NCBI RefSeq assembly: GCF_036370855.1
Contig: NC_088103.1
Location: 9,735,404-9,799,403, forward strand
Direction: 5' to 3'
DNA length: 64,000 nucleotides
Source: Dromaius novaehollandiae
Taxonomy: Eukaryota; Chordata; Aves; Casuariiformes; Dromaiidae
Shown: piece after piece, positions 25,366 to 36,374 of the stretch
How positions within the stretch are numbered: position 1 is the first letter of the stretch
Layout: the number at the start of each line of letters is the position of its first letter
Notes under the pieces: generated by a model
Database searches by the model: none
Told to the model about the DNA's origin: nothing
Seen by the model: the letters and a program-made list of their open reading frames with translations, nothing else
Position numbers and translations under genes: made by a program

Positions 25366-25592
25366 GCACTTGTGATATTTTGGTCATATCTGTAGGGGTG
25401 CCTGTCGGGGAATTCATGGTACCCGTGGCATACCTGGGGATGTATTTGTGAGTTATTGCTAAGATATATGGTGGCAATATTTGTTGGGGTATCTGGTGAG
25501 CAGCTTGTGATATTTGGGATATTTGTGGCATATGGAGGGCACACTTGTGGTACTGGGGGATTTGTGAGGGTTTGTGATTTTTGGGTATTCAC
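25366..25592. repeat. Degenerate GT-rich tandem array
   Basis: About 225 bases built from loosely repeated words such as CTTGTGATATTT (near 25370 and 25504), GTGGCATA (near 25425 and 25526), GGTATCTGG and ATTTGTGAG. Unit length is irregular (about 20-30 bases) and the copies are strongly diverged, suggesting an old minisatellite. The complementary strand is C/A-rich and stop-poor as a consequence of this composition. Confidence 0.55.
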
Positions 25593-26229
25593 ATTTGGAA
25601 GGTCTTAAACAGCTTGCGGTTTTCAGAGGAGTTCTCCAAGTTTTTCAGACCCCTTAAGATGGTTTCAAGATGTCCGAGACTGCTAGTTATTTTCCAAACA
25701 GTCGAACGCCAGCTCCAGCCTAGTTTACAACCAGTTACTGCTGCTGCTTGTGAACGTGCCACAACTTGTGTCCTCTGCCAGCTGACCACAGCTTCTCTCC
25801 CACCAGCAACCAGCACTTGCATCACCAAATCCTCGCTCACCCTGGCATCTCCTTTTCGCTGAGTTACGATCTTCCTCTCTGTTGTCATCTCCCTGCTCTG
25901 CCATGGTGAGGACATTATTTATTTGGGAGGGGTGGGGCTGTTAAGGGAGATGGATTATTCATTTGCGCTTTAAATATACTGAAAAGGGAAAAAAGAATCT
26001 TCTTTCTTCCCCCCTGCCATCTCCACTGGTGGGCGCAGCACTAAATCCCATATTTTTCATCCAAATTGAATGGTTTATTTTTATCTCTTTACAAAAATAA
26101 GCATTAAAAGTTACAAGATGGATCACCCGCATGCAGATCTTCAAGGGCTGGAGGGGAAGGCTGTGGAGAATATTGCGACTGAGACGAGGCTGAAGGAATA
26201 AGTCAGTAATATGTGTGTAACTGAAAGGC
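25593..26229. other. Non-coding stretch
   Basis: Overlapping open frames on both strands (93 and 108 codons near 25581-25915) have no recognisable domain. Nothing else is seen. Confidence 0.5.
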
Positions 26230-26520
26230 GGGTGGACCATTCATTCCCATTATGAAGAGGTGCACTACCATTAATAATCATTTTAACAAGAGCTGGCCTG
26301 AGCTAGCAGGTCTGGGCTACATTTCTGGAGAGTGAATTTTTATTTAATAAAAAATGCTCTGCATACAAATGAAAAGGTATGCCGGGCTCACTTCTCCTAC
26401 CTGATATTTATTATTGCTTCACCTGCCTTGAAATGGGAACATTTATTTGGCCAAGGCGTATTAAAAGGGCTGTGCATGCTGTATTTGCTTTGTTAAAGCA
26501 GTCACCTCACAGCATACTTT
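26230..26520. promoter_or_regulatory. Putative conserved non-coding element
   Basis: AT-rich block with CCATTAATAATCATTTTAAC, TTTTATTTAATAAAAAATGC, CATACAAATGAAAAG, CTGATATTTATTATTGC, a CACCTG E-box, and CATTTATTTGGCC. It is dense in homeodomain-like and TTTAT (HOX/CDX-like) words and free of repeats. Enhancer function is inferred. Confidence 0.4.
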
Positions 26521-27126
26521 TGTCTTAAAGCTCCTAAAGGACCACTTCAGGGCTGATTTCTGACTGGCTGCAACCTCTCTTAGGAGAAAAGGACCCGGAC
26601 GTGGCTGGGCTTCCACGCAAGAAAGCAAATAACCATCAGAAGTCCTTCTACTTCTGTGTCTGTGAAGAAGGAGATGCTGTGTTCCTAAGGCGGTTCATCC
26701 AAGTCCCAGAGGCAGCACAGCAAGGCTGGGGTTTGTAAAAACTTCTGGTTTTGCTAGGGTGTGTTTTGGTGTCTCTGGGTCGCCTGGAAAATCGATGGGA
26801 GTGCGGATTCAGAAGACTGAACACTGCTGAGACTTTTACCCGTAAAACCACATCTTTTAAAATAGATAGTGCATTCCTGTTTAAGGAAATATATGAATAA
26901 AAACCACTGGGTCTTTTATGAATCAGCCATCAGGAAGAAAGCATTTAATCTTGTCGATGTAAGAGAACAGGGAAATTAGCTATTAACCAGGCACTCCTCA
27001 TCTACTTCATTTTTTAGGAAAAATAGTAGCGAGGGGAAAGAGCCAAATCCGAGACAGGGCTGCTTGGCCTGCAGACCAGGGGCTAATTCAAACCCACCAG
27101 TGCGATTCCCTGCTCCATTTTTTAAT

Positions 27127-27141
27127 AAAAAAAAAAAAAAA
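27127..27141. repeat. Poly-A run (15)
   Basis: Run of A following TTTTTTAAT. No retroposon body is recognisable upstream. Confidence 0.85.
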
Positions 27142-27174
27142 GAGGGAGAGTGAGAACATAATAGCAGCTGGGCT

Positions 27175-27290
27175 TCTGCTAAGTCTGACGCCTTTATCTT
27201 CCCATTCGGATGTTGTTTGGCCAGACAGTCTGGTAAACATGTTTGATGTAATGCGAGGGGCTAATTAGCGCTGCCGTCATCTTTGGACCT
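27175..27290. promoter_or_regulatory. Putative conserved non-coding element
   Basis: Contains CCTTTATCTTCCCATTC, GTAAACATGTTTGATG (forkhead-like GTAAACA), and GGGGCTAATTAGCGC, a palindromic CTAATTAG homeodomain site near 27260-27267. This is an AT-rich island in GC-rich surroundings. Confidence 0.35.
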
Positions 27291-30200
27291 GGCTGGTCCA
27301 GCCTGGGGCTTTCAGAGGTGACTTGCTCTGACAAGGACAACGGGATGTCCAACTGACCGGCACCGGCTGAAGATGTGATTTTTGGACAGTACCAAGCAGC
27401 TGTTCTCTGGAAATCAAGGTGATCCTAAGTGTCACCAGCTGGGCACCGGGACACAGGGACAAGACGGTTTCATTAGTCACTGTTACGCTCTTGGTCCCTG
27501 GATCTCCGAAAGGCCAGGAGAGGTTGCGAATTTGCTATTTTTGCTGTGTCGGAGAAGTAGATGTGACAGTCTCGCTATCTGATGGAAAGCTGAGAGCAGA
27601 GCTATCTCCCTGGAGAAAGCAAGGAGATAGGTTGATATCTTTTCCTCTTTATTTAAGCGAGCTTTTCTGTGATTAACTGACCTGCTTACTCCTGGTTTCC
27701 AAAAAGGCGCTCTCCTACGTGAAGAGGTTCACGCCTTCATTTTGCCTTTAGCGGGGGTGCTCGCAGGAACGCTCTTTATTTGCACAAGCAATACCTTAAT
27801 TCGGCTTTGTTAATGGTGGCTGTAATTCCAGGTGGAGAATAGATTTCCTCCTCCTGGCTGTCCAGCTTCTCCCTCTTCTTCTCCTTCCCCCTTCTCCTCC
27901 TCTCCCGTTTCCTTATGCAGTTTGCCCCGTCCCCTTCTCCTCTCTCGTATTTTATACCTGCGCTTTTGCTCTTTGAGATTTTGGCAGTTCAGATCCGTCT
28001 GTTCCTTACTGATGATGGGAAGATACTGTATCATAGCCGGCACAGGCAGGGCCCCCTCGGAGCCGCGGCAGTAATTAATGGTAATCCCTTAATCTGCGGG
28101 TTATGTCAGAGACCGCATTGCCTGCTTTTTCCCCTCCTGAGCACAGAGAGGTGTCAGACCCTCAAAAGCAGAACTGCCTGTCTAACATTACATGGGGGGG
28201 CCACAGGTTGGGGTTTTTTTCTTATATATAAATAACTAGGTATTACCAGGCATCTCTTTTTATTTTTTTTCTCTTTGCGTGTTTGCTGTCATAATCTGGT
28301 GCGACCAGCTTTGCCACAAAGAAGGAAAACAATCTCTTTCAAAATTTTAAGAGGCATTAGTGGTGAAGTTTGCAAGGACATGTGTTCTTCCCTTCTGCCC
28401 TTCCCTCTGGCATCAACATTTTTAATCAGAAAGGAGGCTGAACGCCAAAAAAGAACCATTTTGCTTGGACAACTTAGCATGTTTCATCTGGAATTTTCCT
28501 GAACACTTTTATCCGGTCAATCAAAACCATTCAACTCTCAGCCATCCAGTGTAAAAATAACCTTTTCTGAATTTTGGGTCTTTTGACACCAACAAGAGGT
28601 GACTGAAGAAAACATCAAGACGACAAAATCCCCACAGAAAATTGCATTTGGATGCAAAAGCCTTTTTTTTTTTCTAGAATGATAAGTTTGAATAAAAACA
28701 AAGCATTGAGCAGCTCTGGCCTCTGGTGGTCTCCATGTCTGCTTTCGCAGAGGAAGGCATCCAGGCCAGCCGTATGCAAAGGGGTACCGCTGGGTGGGGA
28801 GCATCGAGGAGGCTGGCATTAAGCACATCCAAGCCTCCAAAACAGCCTCTTGAAACCCCACGTTGGCTCTGTCGCAAGGGCGGATTTCATTCCCGGACCG
28901 GGTCGACCTGTAACTGGAAAAGGCCGGGAGACGTCGCGGGCCACAGCGCAGCGGGGTGCTAGCCCCACCTAATGCCGCGTGGTTCAGGGAGCTGGCATGC
29001 TTTGCTTTTCCCAGGGGCATCGCTCCAACCAGCCTCACTGCTGGAGGACGTGTTTTACCACCACTTGGTATTATTACAGATCAGGGGTGCTTATTTACAG
29101 GTGAAAAAGCATTTTTCAGCTGAGGTGATTTAAGTTGTATTTCTGTGTTGTCCTCAGCTGAGGTGAGCTCGCCCTTAACCCTTGGCGTTGCTGGGGCCGT
29201 TGGCTGTGGGATTTTCACCGTCACAGAGCTTGGTGTGATTTGCCCCTGCCCAGCAGGTGTCTCGAACTGGGACAGCGCGGGAAGTGGGTTGCTTCTCCCC
29301 AGCAGGCCTTTCCTCCAGGAGCTCCTTTTGGGTGGCACCGGCTGCTCTCGCCTGTGCCGAACCACCCCCCAGGAGCCTGCGGTGCTCCCAGGGGCTGAGC
29401 CGGGCAGGATCGACCCTGGTTTTGCCTGGGTGTAGGGCTCAGGAGCACTTTCACCATTCCTCAGCGTCAGCAGAGTTGTGGGAAACCTGAAACCTGGGCT
29501 TTAAACTAAAAATGGAGACTAATAATATTCTTCTATATGTTATTAAAAAACTGCTGGGTTAAACAAGTACCACACATTTCCATGCACCCAAGAGAGCTCT
29601 TCTAGCTCTAATGAAACCTCTAATGCAGAAAAGTATGAATATTTCTTCATAGAAGTCTCTTTCAGAAATTCATCTCTGCTCTATACATCACGAGGCAGCA
29701 GGACAGGCCATCTCTGAGGATCTCTAAGCAATCGCAGCCGTTTCTCCAGCCCTTACTCATGGATGAGCTCTGCAAGTGCAGACTAGGGAGGGTTCACAGG
29801 TGAAGCACATTCCCAGCCAGAACCTGCTACCTGAGCGAACCCAGCTGCGGGGGGATAAGAAGGGAAGAGGGGAGCAGTATTGGCTTGGCAAGGGCTGGCT
29901 GGGGTTGTTTGCTGGCTCTCTATCACTTTGCCTGTGCAAAGAGAGCTTTCTGTCTTTTTTTTTTCAGGGCCAGTGGTTGCTAATCTCTAAAATGTTTCTT
30001 TTTCTTTTTGTTGCAAGAGCTAAAAGGCTCTCTGGCTGTGCCACTGCTCTCTTTTTGCAGTGTTTTGCATGTGAAGCAGGAGGAGGTTCTGAGACAGCAG
30101 AGCCTGCATTTGGGTGAGTTAAGACATTAAAGGGCACCAGCTTTTTCTCCCTCGTGATGCTTGATTTTTCTCTGTCTTCTGGTGCCTGGCACAACCTTTT

Positions 30201-30471
30201 GGTTTATGATACTTTTTTGTAGGAAACCCTAAATGATTAGAATAACTGTTTGCTGAATGTGTCTTGTTCAGTGTGCAGTAACAGCAGTGCTCCTCAAGAT
30301 GCAAAGTAAAAATAGTGGAAGGGTGTAGGTACACCGGTATGTATAGATGCTATGTATGTAATAGCTGCAATGTGGATAAAACCTCAGCTGTGTTTAGCCT
30401 TAGTTTTATATTACTTTGGATGGGTGAACCGGAAAAGGAAAGAAATGAAACAGGAGTCACACATGCATAAA
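27291..30471. other. Non-coding stretch
   Basis: No gene. GGCAGTAATTAATGGTAATCCC near 28069-28086 is a further homeodomain-type cluster. CpG is moderately high near 28880-28960. A 166-codon minus frame (28538-29038) overlaps plus-strand frames and has no recognisable domain. Confidence 0.5.
27866..27906. repeat. 41-nt pure pyrimidine tract
   Basis: An uninterrupted C/T run of alternating CTTCTC and CTCCTC words within a longer pyrimidine-rich stretch reaching about 27950. Such tracts can adopt triplex (H-DNA) structure. Confidence 0.8.
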
Positions 30472-30540
30472 AATTAGAGATGGAAAAGACCTAGGTTACC
30501 TACTCAATACTTTCTGCCACAGTGTGATTATTCCTGGACT
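30472..30540 (-). mobile_element. CR1 3'-end fragment
   Basis: AATTAGAGATGGAAAAGACCTAGG followed by a TTACCTACTC word corresponds to the reverse complement of the closing segment of older sauropsid CR1 elements, in which a 'ggtcttttccatctctaatt'-like phrase precedes the terminus. The fragment is short and diverged. The class is likely; the subfamily is unknown. Confidence 0.45.
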
Positions 30541-33500
30541 GAAATCTCAGCTTGGAGTTACAGCTGGGAATACATTAACCTTTAAAACAATAGTATGTGA
30601 ACATTATATATTTTCTTTAACCCAGATGCGAGAAACCTGGGGAATGTGCAGTACAGGTTGTAGTCTAGGTGAGTGGTCCCCCAGGAAATGTTTATTTTTG
30701 TGAAGGAGAGCTCAGCCTGATGTGGTTCACTTTGAGCCAGCCTTAAACTGGAGTGCATCTGGCTAGCCTGTGACTCAGGATGGGGCAGCAAGGAGGGCTG
30801 GCAGTTGTGTCCTGCCCAAAACTTGTGAGCACCAGATTCCAGCTGCCTATGAAGCAGACCTCAGTGGCAAAGTCAGTGCCATCGGGGTCCTTGCAGCAGC
30901 AGCACCATGGCTATGGTGGCCCTGGGAGTATCCAGGATTGCTCTCTGATCTGCCCAGGGGCATCTCAGGCTTCCAGGTGCCTCTTAAGGCTTCTCTTGTA
31001 AGCAGTGGACTATGTCCTGTAGGGTAATTAAATGATACTGTGGAGCTGAATTTAGGAGGTCCTGGGTAGTTTCAGCTCCTGCTTCTTCTGCTGTTTCCTC
31101 TAGGTGAATGATAGGGAAAATCCTTCCCTGTCTCTTCTCACTTCAAAGCAGAACAGAAAACATCAAGGGCATGTGTCTCCTTGCATCTTGTCAGTGCCAA
31201 AAAAACCCCCCACTTCAATAGCAGCGATTTGCCTATGGCTTTCAAAGCGGTGCTCTTAAGCTTCTGTCACTATTTCTGCCTATACTTTGTAGGCAAAGGA
31301 ATTGGGAGACAAAATAAGAGAAACTGTCTGGTGCCTTATCTGCTGAGCATTGCTACCTTCCCTGATCCTCTGCTGCTGACTTAAAATCTCAGGGGGTGAG
31401 ATGAAAGAGACCCTACTGCTGTTGGCTCTTACACATTGCATATATATTAAGAGTTTATTCTGAGTGACTCTGTAAACAAAACGGTCCTTTGCTTCAGGTG
31501 CCTAGTGCTACTTCTTGGACTTCTGCAATGGAAAAGATATCAAGCATGTGGAACTAGGATATGTTTTCGACATGCCTTTGGGCATGTCCCAGGATGGAGA
31601 TGGTCAAACAGTGTGGCAGGCAAAGCTTCAGAAGCATTAGAGCAGCCCTGCTCCCAGTTTTCTCAGAGAAACCTTTCCTGCAGAGAATGAGGCAGGGGAA
31701 ACCTGCATGCTTGCAGAGCTGAACTCAACAGAATTGCAGAGCCTCTGCTTGCACTTTGGGCAAAACTCGAGGTCTCAAGAGCAGCAGCACTTGGCTATGT
31801 CTGATGCAACACTGTCCTTGGTGTAAGCAAAAGAAAACAATACTGAAAGCAAAAATAATAAAAAAGATATTTCACACATTCTCTGCAATTCCAGACAGCT
31901 CTCCTTCATACCTACGAATGTGTCTATGCGTGGGTTCAGAGACAATGAGAAAGCCCTGTAAGTTAGTCAAGAGCAGACTGTCTCTCTGTGCCTCACTCTG
32001 ATGCGGCTGGAAAACTTTCCAAAGGCTACAGGCTGGTAAACCAGGTCTGATTTGGAAACAACTATTTTTTCCTCTTCTGCTTGGACTGTTGTCTGCTGCT
32101 TTTCCGAGTTGTTCAGCGAGTCACAGCACAAAGACACAAAGAGAGATGTACCGTTATTATTGGTGGTTGTTGTTCCTAAGTCTTTATTGATTTTTATGAA
32201 AGAAATAATAGCAATGTGCATGAGGTATCCAGCTAACAAAAGAGGTCCTGCAGTACTCATCTCAAATTAAATATATAGAGGTAGAATCCAACTGGGATAT
32301 TGACAGGAAAATACAAAGCTTTGTGATTCAGTGCACTGCTAGAGTGAAAGCAGGACTTTGCCTTGCAACAGCACACCTTGGCAAGAAGAGAAACAACATT
32401 GTCCTTCTCCTCAGCTCGTCAAGAAACACGTCCAAGGCATCTTTGCCTGAGGCCAAAAATAAGGATGTTACTGATAGAAGGGAGCTGGTACCTGAGCCCC
32501 TGTGTTGTGCCAGTCTGGGCTAGCTGGGGCTAACGGGAATGTCCTGCGGCTGCAGGAATGTGATTTGTATCCGTCCTGTTGCAATGCAAGAGGTAATGCA
32601 GTAAAACTGCCCCAGGTGAGAAGACTGGTTTCTGCAGAAGGCTTCTGACAGCAATTCGTTGCTTGTCCGGCTTTGCGTCAGCTTGGGGCATCTCGCCTTT
32701 CAGCAATAAAAAGGCCATAAGGAAAGAAAGTGGAGAGCAAATTGATTCCTCACAGCTAGTCTTTTCTTCCTGCCCGATTAACTTGCCAGCTCTTAGTCAA
32801 TGTTTGACGCAGCCCGAGTAGGGGACCGTGTGATGACCCAGCTCTGACGTAACTGCTCTGAACTTTATCCACCTGACTGGCTCAAGCAGGGACCGGAAAG
32901 GCTGAATCTCATTTGGAGCTGGTAACCCAGGGTACCATGAGGAAGACTATCCTGTTGCTGTTCCACCTGGGAGCAGAAATGACTGAATGCATTGTGAAAA
33001 AGTATCCTGCTCTTTAAGTTTGTTCCCTGACTTTTTTACTCCAAAAAGACTCAGAGAAATTCAAATGAGGCTGGAGTAATCCCGTAAAGTCAGAATTTGT
33101 CTCTCCCTTGACTTTACAAGGAATTCCTGAAGAGTAATATCAAACCACAACTGTATCTCTTCTTTTAAATCACTTCCTCTAGCAAAACATCACCCTGTGG
33201 AGGAAGTCCTTTCACTTGAAGACAAAAATGAAAGCGTTTATCAGTTTGAAGAGATCCCTCTGTGTGCCAGAGTCAGTGAGAGAGAATGGAAGTGTTAGTG
33301 CCTCTGGCAATGCCTTCACGAGGCTGTTTGTCATCCCAGCACAAGAAGGAGCTGAGCACACACAAATATTAAACTAATATTTTTGGTGCTTAGTGAATTT
33401 TGCTAGGCAGTTCATGGTGCCTGAGGCAGCAAACAGGAATGAGATGCAGTATCCTTAAGCTTCGTATTCATGGCTGAATTGATGCCTTTTTGTATTTATA

Positions 33501-36337
33501 TGTATGTATGATTTATTATTGCTGTTTATCTCTTGTGTGAAAGTGAGAGATACTAATGATACCCAGTAGCAGGACCCAACCAAGACTGTGATGTCAGGAA
33601 GCAAAACAGCAAAATAAACTGGTTTTGGTCCTCAGGATGCTTCCAGTACTGAATTGATGACATGGTAATTTGCTGCTCATGTGTGAAGGGAGAGATGGCT
33701 GAGTGTGTTCAGGATCAGGGGAATGGCCTCTTCTTCCTTGTTTCCTGGATCTCCACAGTGCAGTGTCAAAATCCTTCATCCTGCCTAGACATGGGGCAAA
33801 AAAGGGAAACCTGACAAGTTGCTTAATTGTGAGAAACATTTTGGAGCTCACCAGAGAGTGTGGAAAAGTTGGGGGAGGGGGTGAGGAGGAAGATGCAACA
33901 ATTCATGCTACTGTATTATTTCTGAGTGAAATGCCCCTTGAGGGCATGGTCCCTTTAGAAGATGCAAGCAGGGCAGATTCCCGTTCCTAGGTGGTTGGCA
34001 GCACTGCTTTCTTTTTGTTCTCCCCCAAAAAGTGGTTGGGTGCACAGGTGTGATGCTACCAGCCCCTGCTGTCATTCAGCTGTGAAGGTGAGGATGTGAC
34101 TTGGGGGATGGCCTCAGGTTCACTAGCTCTCGCCATGCATCTCGCCATACACGGTTGTTTTCTGGAATCCCTAGTGCTTTAAACAGATGGTTGGTTCTGG
34201 CCTTCTTGGTGAAACTCAGTCACGTATCTCCTTGTCCTCATCCAGAGGTGGCTGCCGCACTTGGCCTGATTCCCACCCTCTGATCCAGGGAGGTTCAGGG
34301 CTTGCTTGGTGCCCGGAGGCCCCAAAGAAATCACCTCTCCCAAGCTGTAGTGCAGGTCTGGGCTAGTGTTGAGGCTTTGGCACAGCAGTGGGTGGAAACC
34401 TGCACTCTTCCTATGGACCTGTCCCAGACTGGTGCTGCCAGACTTGACCTTGAGGAGCATGGACACACTGGAGCATTTTCCTTGAAAAAGCAATAAGGAA
34501 AATAAAGGTTGTCAACCCATAACCATTTTGAATGGATGAGGCCACCCTTTCTGCTCCGAACAGACACTGTTGGCTGAGATGTGCTTTGTAGAGAGTGTAT
34601 CAATCAATGTGGGCTTTTTCAGAGCCTGGGAGCAGCATGAGGTTTTATTTCCCTGAGTGAACAAGGAAGAGCCTGAGAGGTGCAAGAGATGATGGACAGC
34701 TTTGCAAGTAAACTGCAGTTAACTCTGAGTTAAATTTAACTCCTTGGGAACATCAGGAAGTAAAGTTGATCTTTGTGTGTTGCAATGCATGAGAACTGGT
34801 ATTCCCTCAGCTCATTGCATGTGGCTTTACTAAGGGGTCATGTTCAGCTCCAACCTAGTTAATATGGAGAGGGGTGAGAAATTCCTGCACTGTGCACTTC
34901 GCTCAAGTCTGGAGCAAAAATGATGCTGAATGATGAAGAGGAGAAAGGACAAGAGGTTCTGGCGTTGTTTCTCTTCTCAACCATCCTGGAGAGTGATTCA
35001 TCCTCCCCAAATTCCTGGCAATTTCTCTCAGTGACCAGCAGCTTTATCTTGCGTTGCTGACTCATAACTGCTGGAAGCTTCTTTAGCTGAATTCAGACTA
35101 GGGAAATTTATGCATTGGCTTTGATCTCACTTGAAGTTGTTTTATGGAGGGCAGGGGGCAATGCAAGCAAGGGGAGAAACAATAGAAGGAGAGAAAAGAT
35201 GTGGTGAGGAAGATGATAGGGCAGCGGCAGATGATAAAGGAAAAGGAGGTAAAACCTGAGAGAGAAATGTGTACATGGATTTCAAGCAGTGGGGGGAAAA
35301 AAAAAATCCAGCTGATCCAAAGCCAAACGAATGAACAGCATGATGAATGATGCAAAACTATGCACTGCAGTTGATTTCTTATTGCGGCAGTGATATTAGT
35401 AATAAAATCAATACCAATAGTTAGCTAGACCTAATAACTACGCAGATCAGATCAGATTGGATTAGACTGATATTACTTCTAATAACCTGCTATTGTTGCT
35501 CTTACACATTAGGTGAAAACAGAGAATGTCTTTTAATTAAAGCAGGGCTTCCAACTCTTTTATTCACTCATAGTCATAATTGAAAGTGGCTAGTCCATAC
35601 CCCAGCAATTAAATCTGTCCTGAATGTTCTTTGTAAACAAAGGGAAAGAGAGAATCTATTGTTCTTCAAGTTGTTTCTAAAATAATCAAGTACTTACCTG
35701 TCCCATGAGCCCTGAGGGACCCCAAGATTTCTTGGGGATGTTTCTCTTTGGAAGATCATTGCAGGAAAACAGGACAGCCACCCTCCACATCTGCGATGCC
35801 AGGGGCTTTGATGTTAGACTCTGCAGGGTCCCCGAGATCAGCAGATTTTGAGCTCCTGATGTCAGGTTTCGAGGCTATGTTGCACACTGGAGTGCAACCA
35901 AAACCCTTCAGATGTCTTTGTCAGAGAACTGCGTTGGAAAGTCTGCTTTCAGATGAAACGGGTCAAGTTTGGGGTCATCCTACCACTGGTTAGAGGTGAC
36001 CGCTGTGCCCAGCAGCTCACCTCCAAAACCTTCCTGGCGAACTCTCAGCCTCAATCAATGCGCTTCTACAAAAAACTCCAGCTTTGACAAAACAGCATAT
36101 TTAGAAGAAAAAGACTCACAAGGCTTTATTGAATATGTTCCAAACAGTTCTACATTCAATCATGCAGAAACTGTCTCCCAGCGGGCAATAATCTCTCTTA
36201 CTAATGAGTATTTGCCACATGAAGCATGCCATCCTGTACTTCACGGGTTCTTTGCTCGGACTGCACCTGCCCTGTGTTAGGGCTGCTTCCTGTTTCTTTT
36301 GTCTTTTGGCCTCTTTATGTGAGTGAAACAATTAGCC
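30541..36337. other. Non-coding stretch
   Basis: No gene recognised. It is slightly more AT-rich than the first third of the window. Purine-rich DNA runs from about 35140 to 35260. TAAT-rich sequence at 35385-35480 could be regulatory. Open frames here are short (about 100 codons at most). Confidence 0.5.
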
Positions 36338-36374
36338 AAGGGGAAGAAAAAGAAAAAGAGAAGAAGAAAAAAAA
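36338..36374. repeat. 37-nt pure purine tract
   Basis: Run of A/G (AAGGGGAAG then GAAAAA, GAAGAA and poly-A words) with no interruption. Confidence 0.8.

Noticed and set aside
25350..25592. 80-codon minus-strand frame rich in Pro/Thr/Asn
   Set aside because: It is a by-product of the degenerate GT-rich tandem array.
28538..29038. 166-codon minus-strand frame
   Set aside because: No domain; contained in non-coding-looking sequence and overlapped by plus-strand frames.
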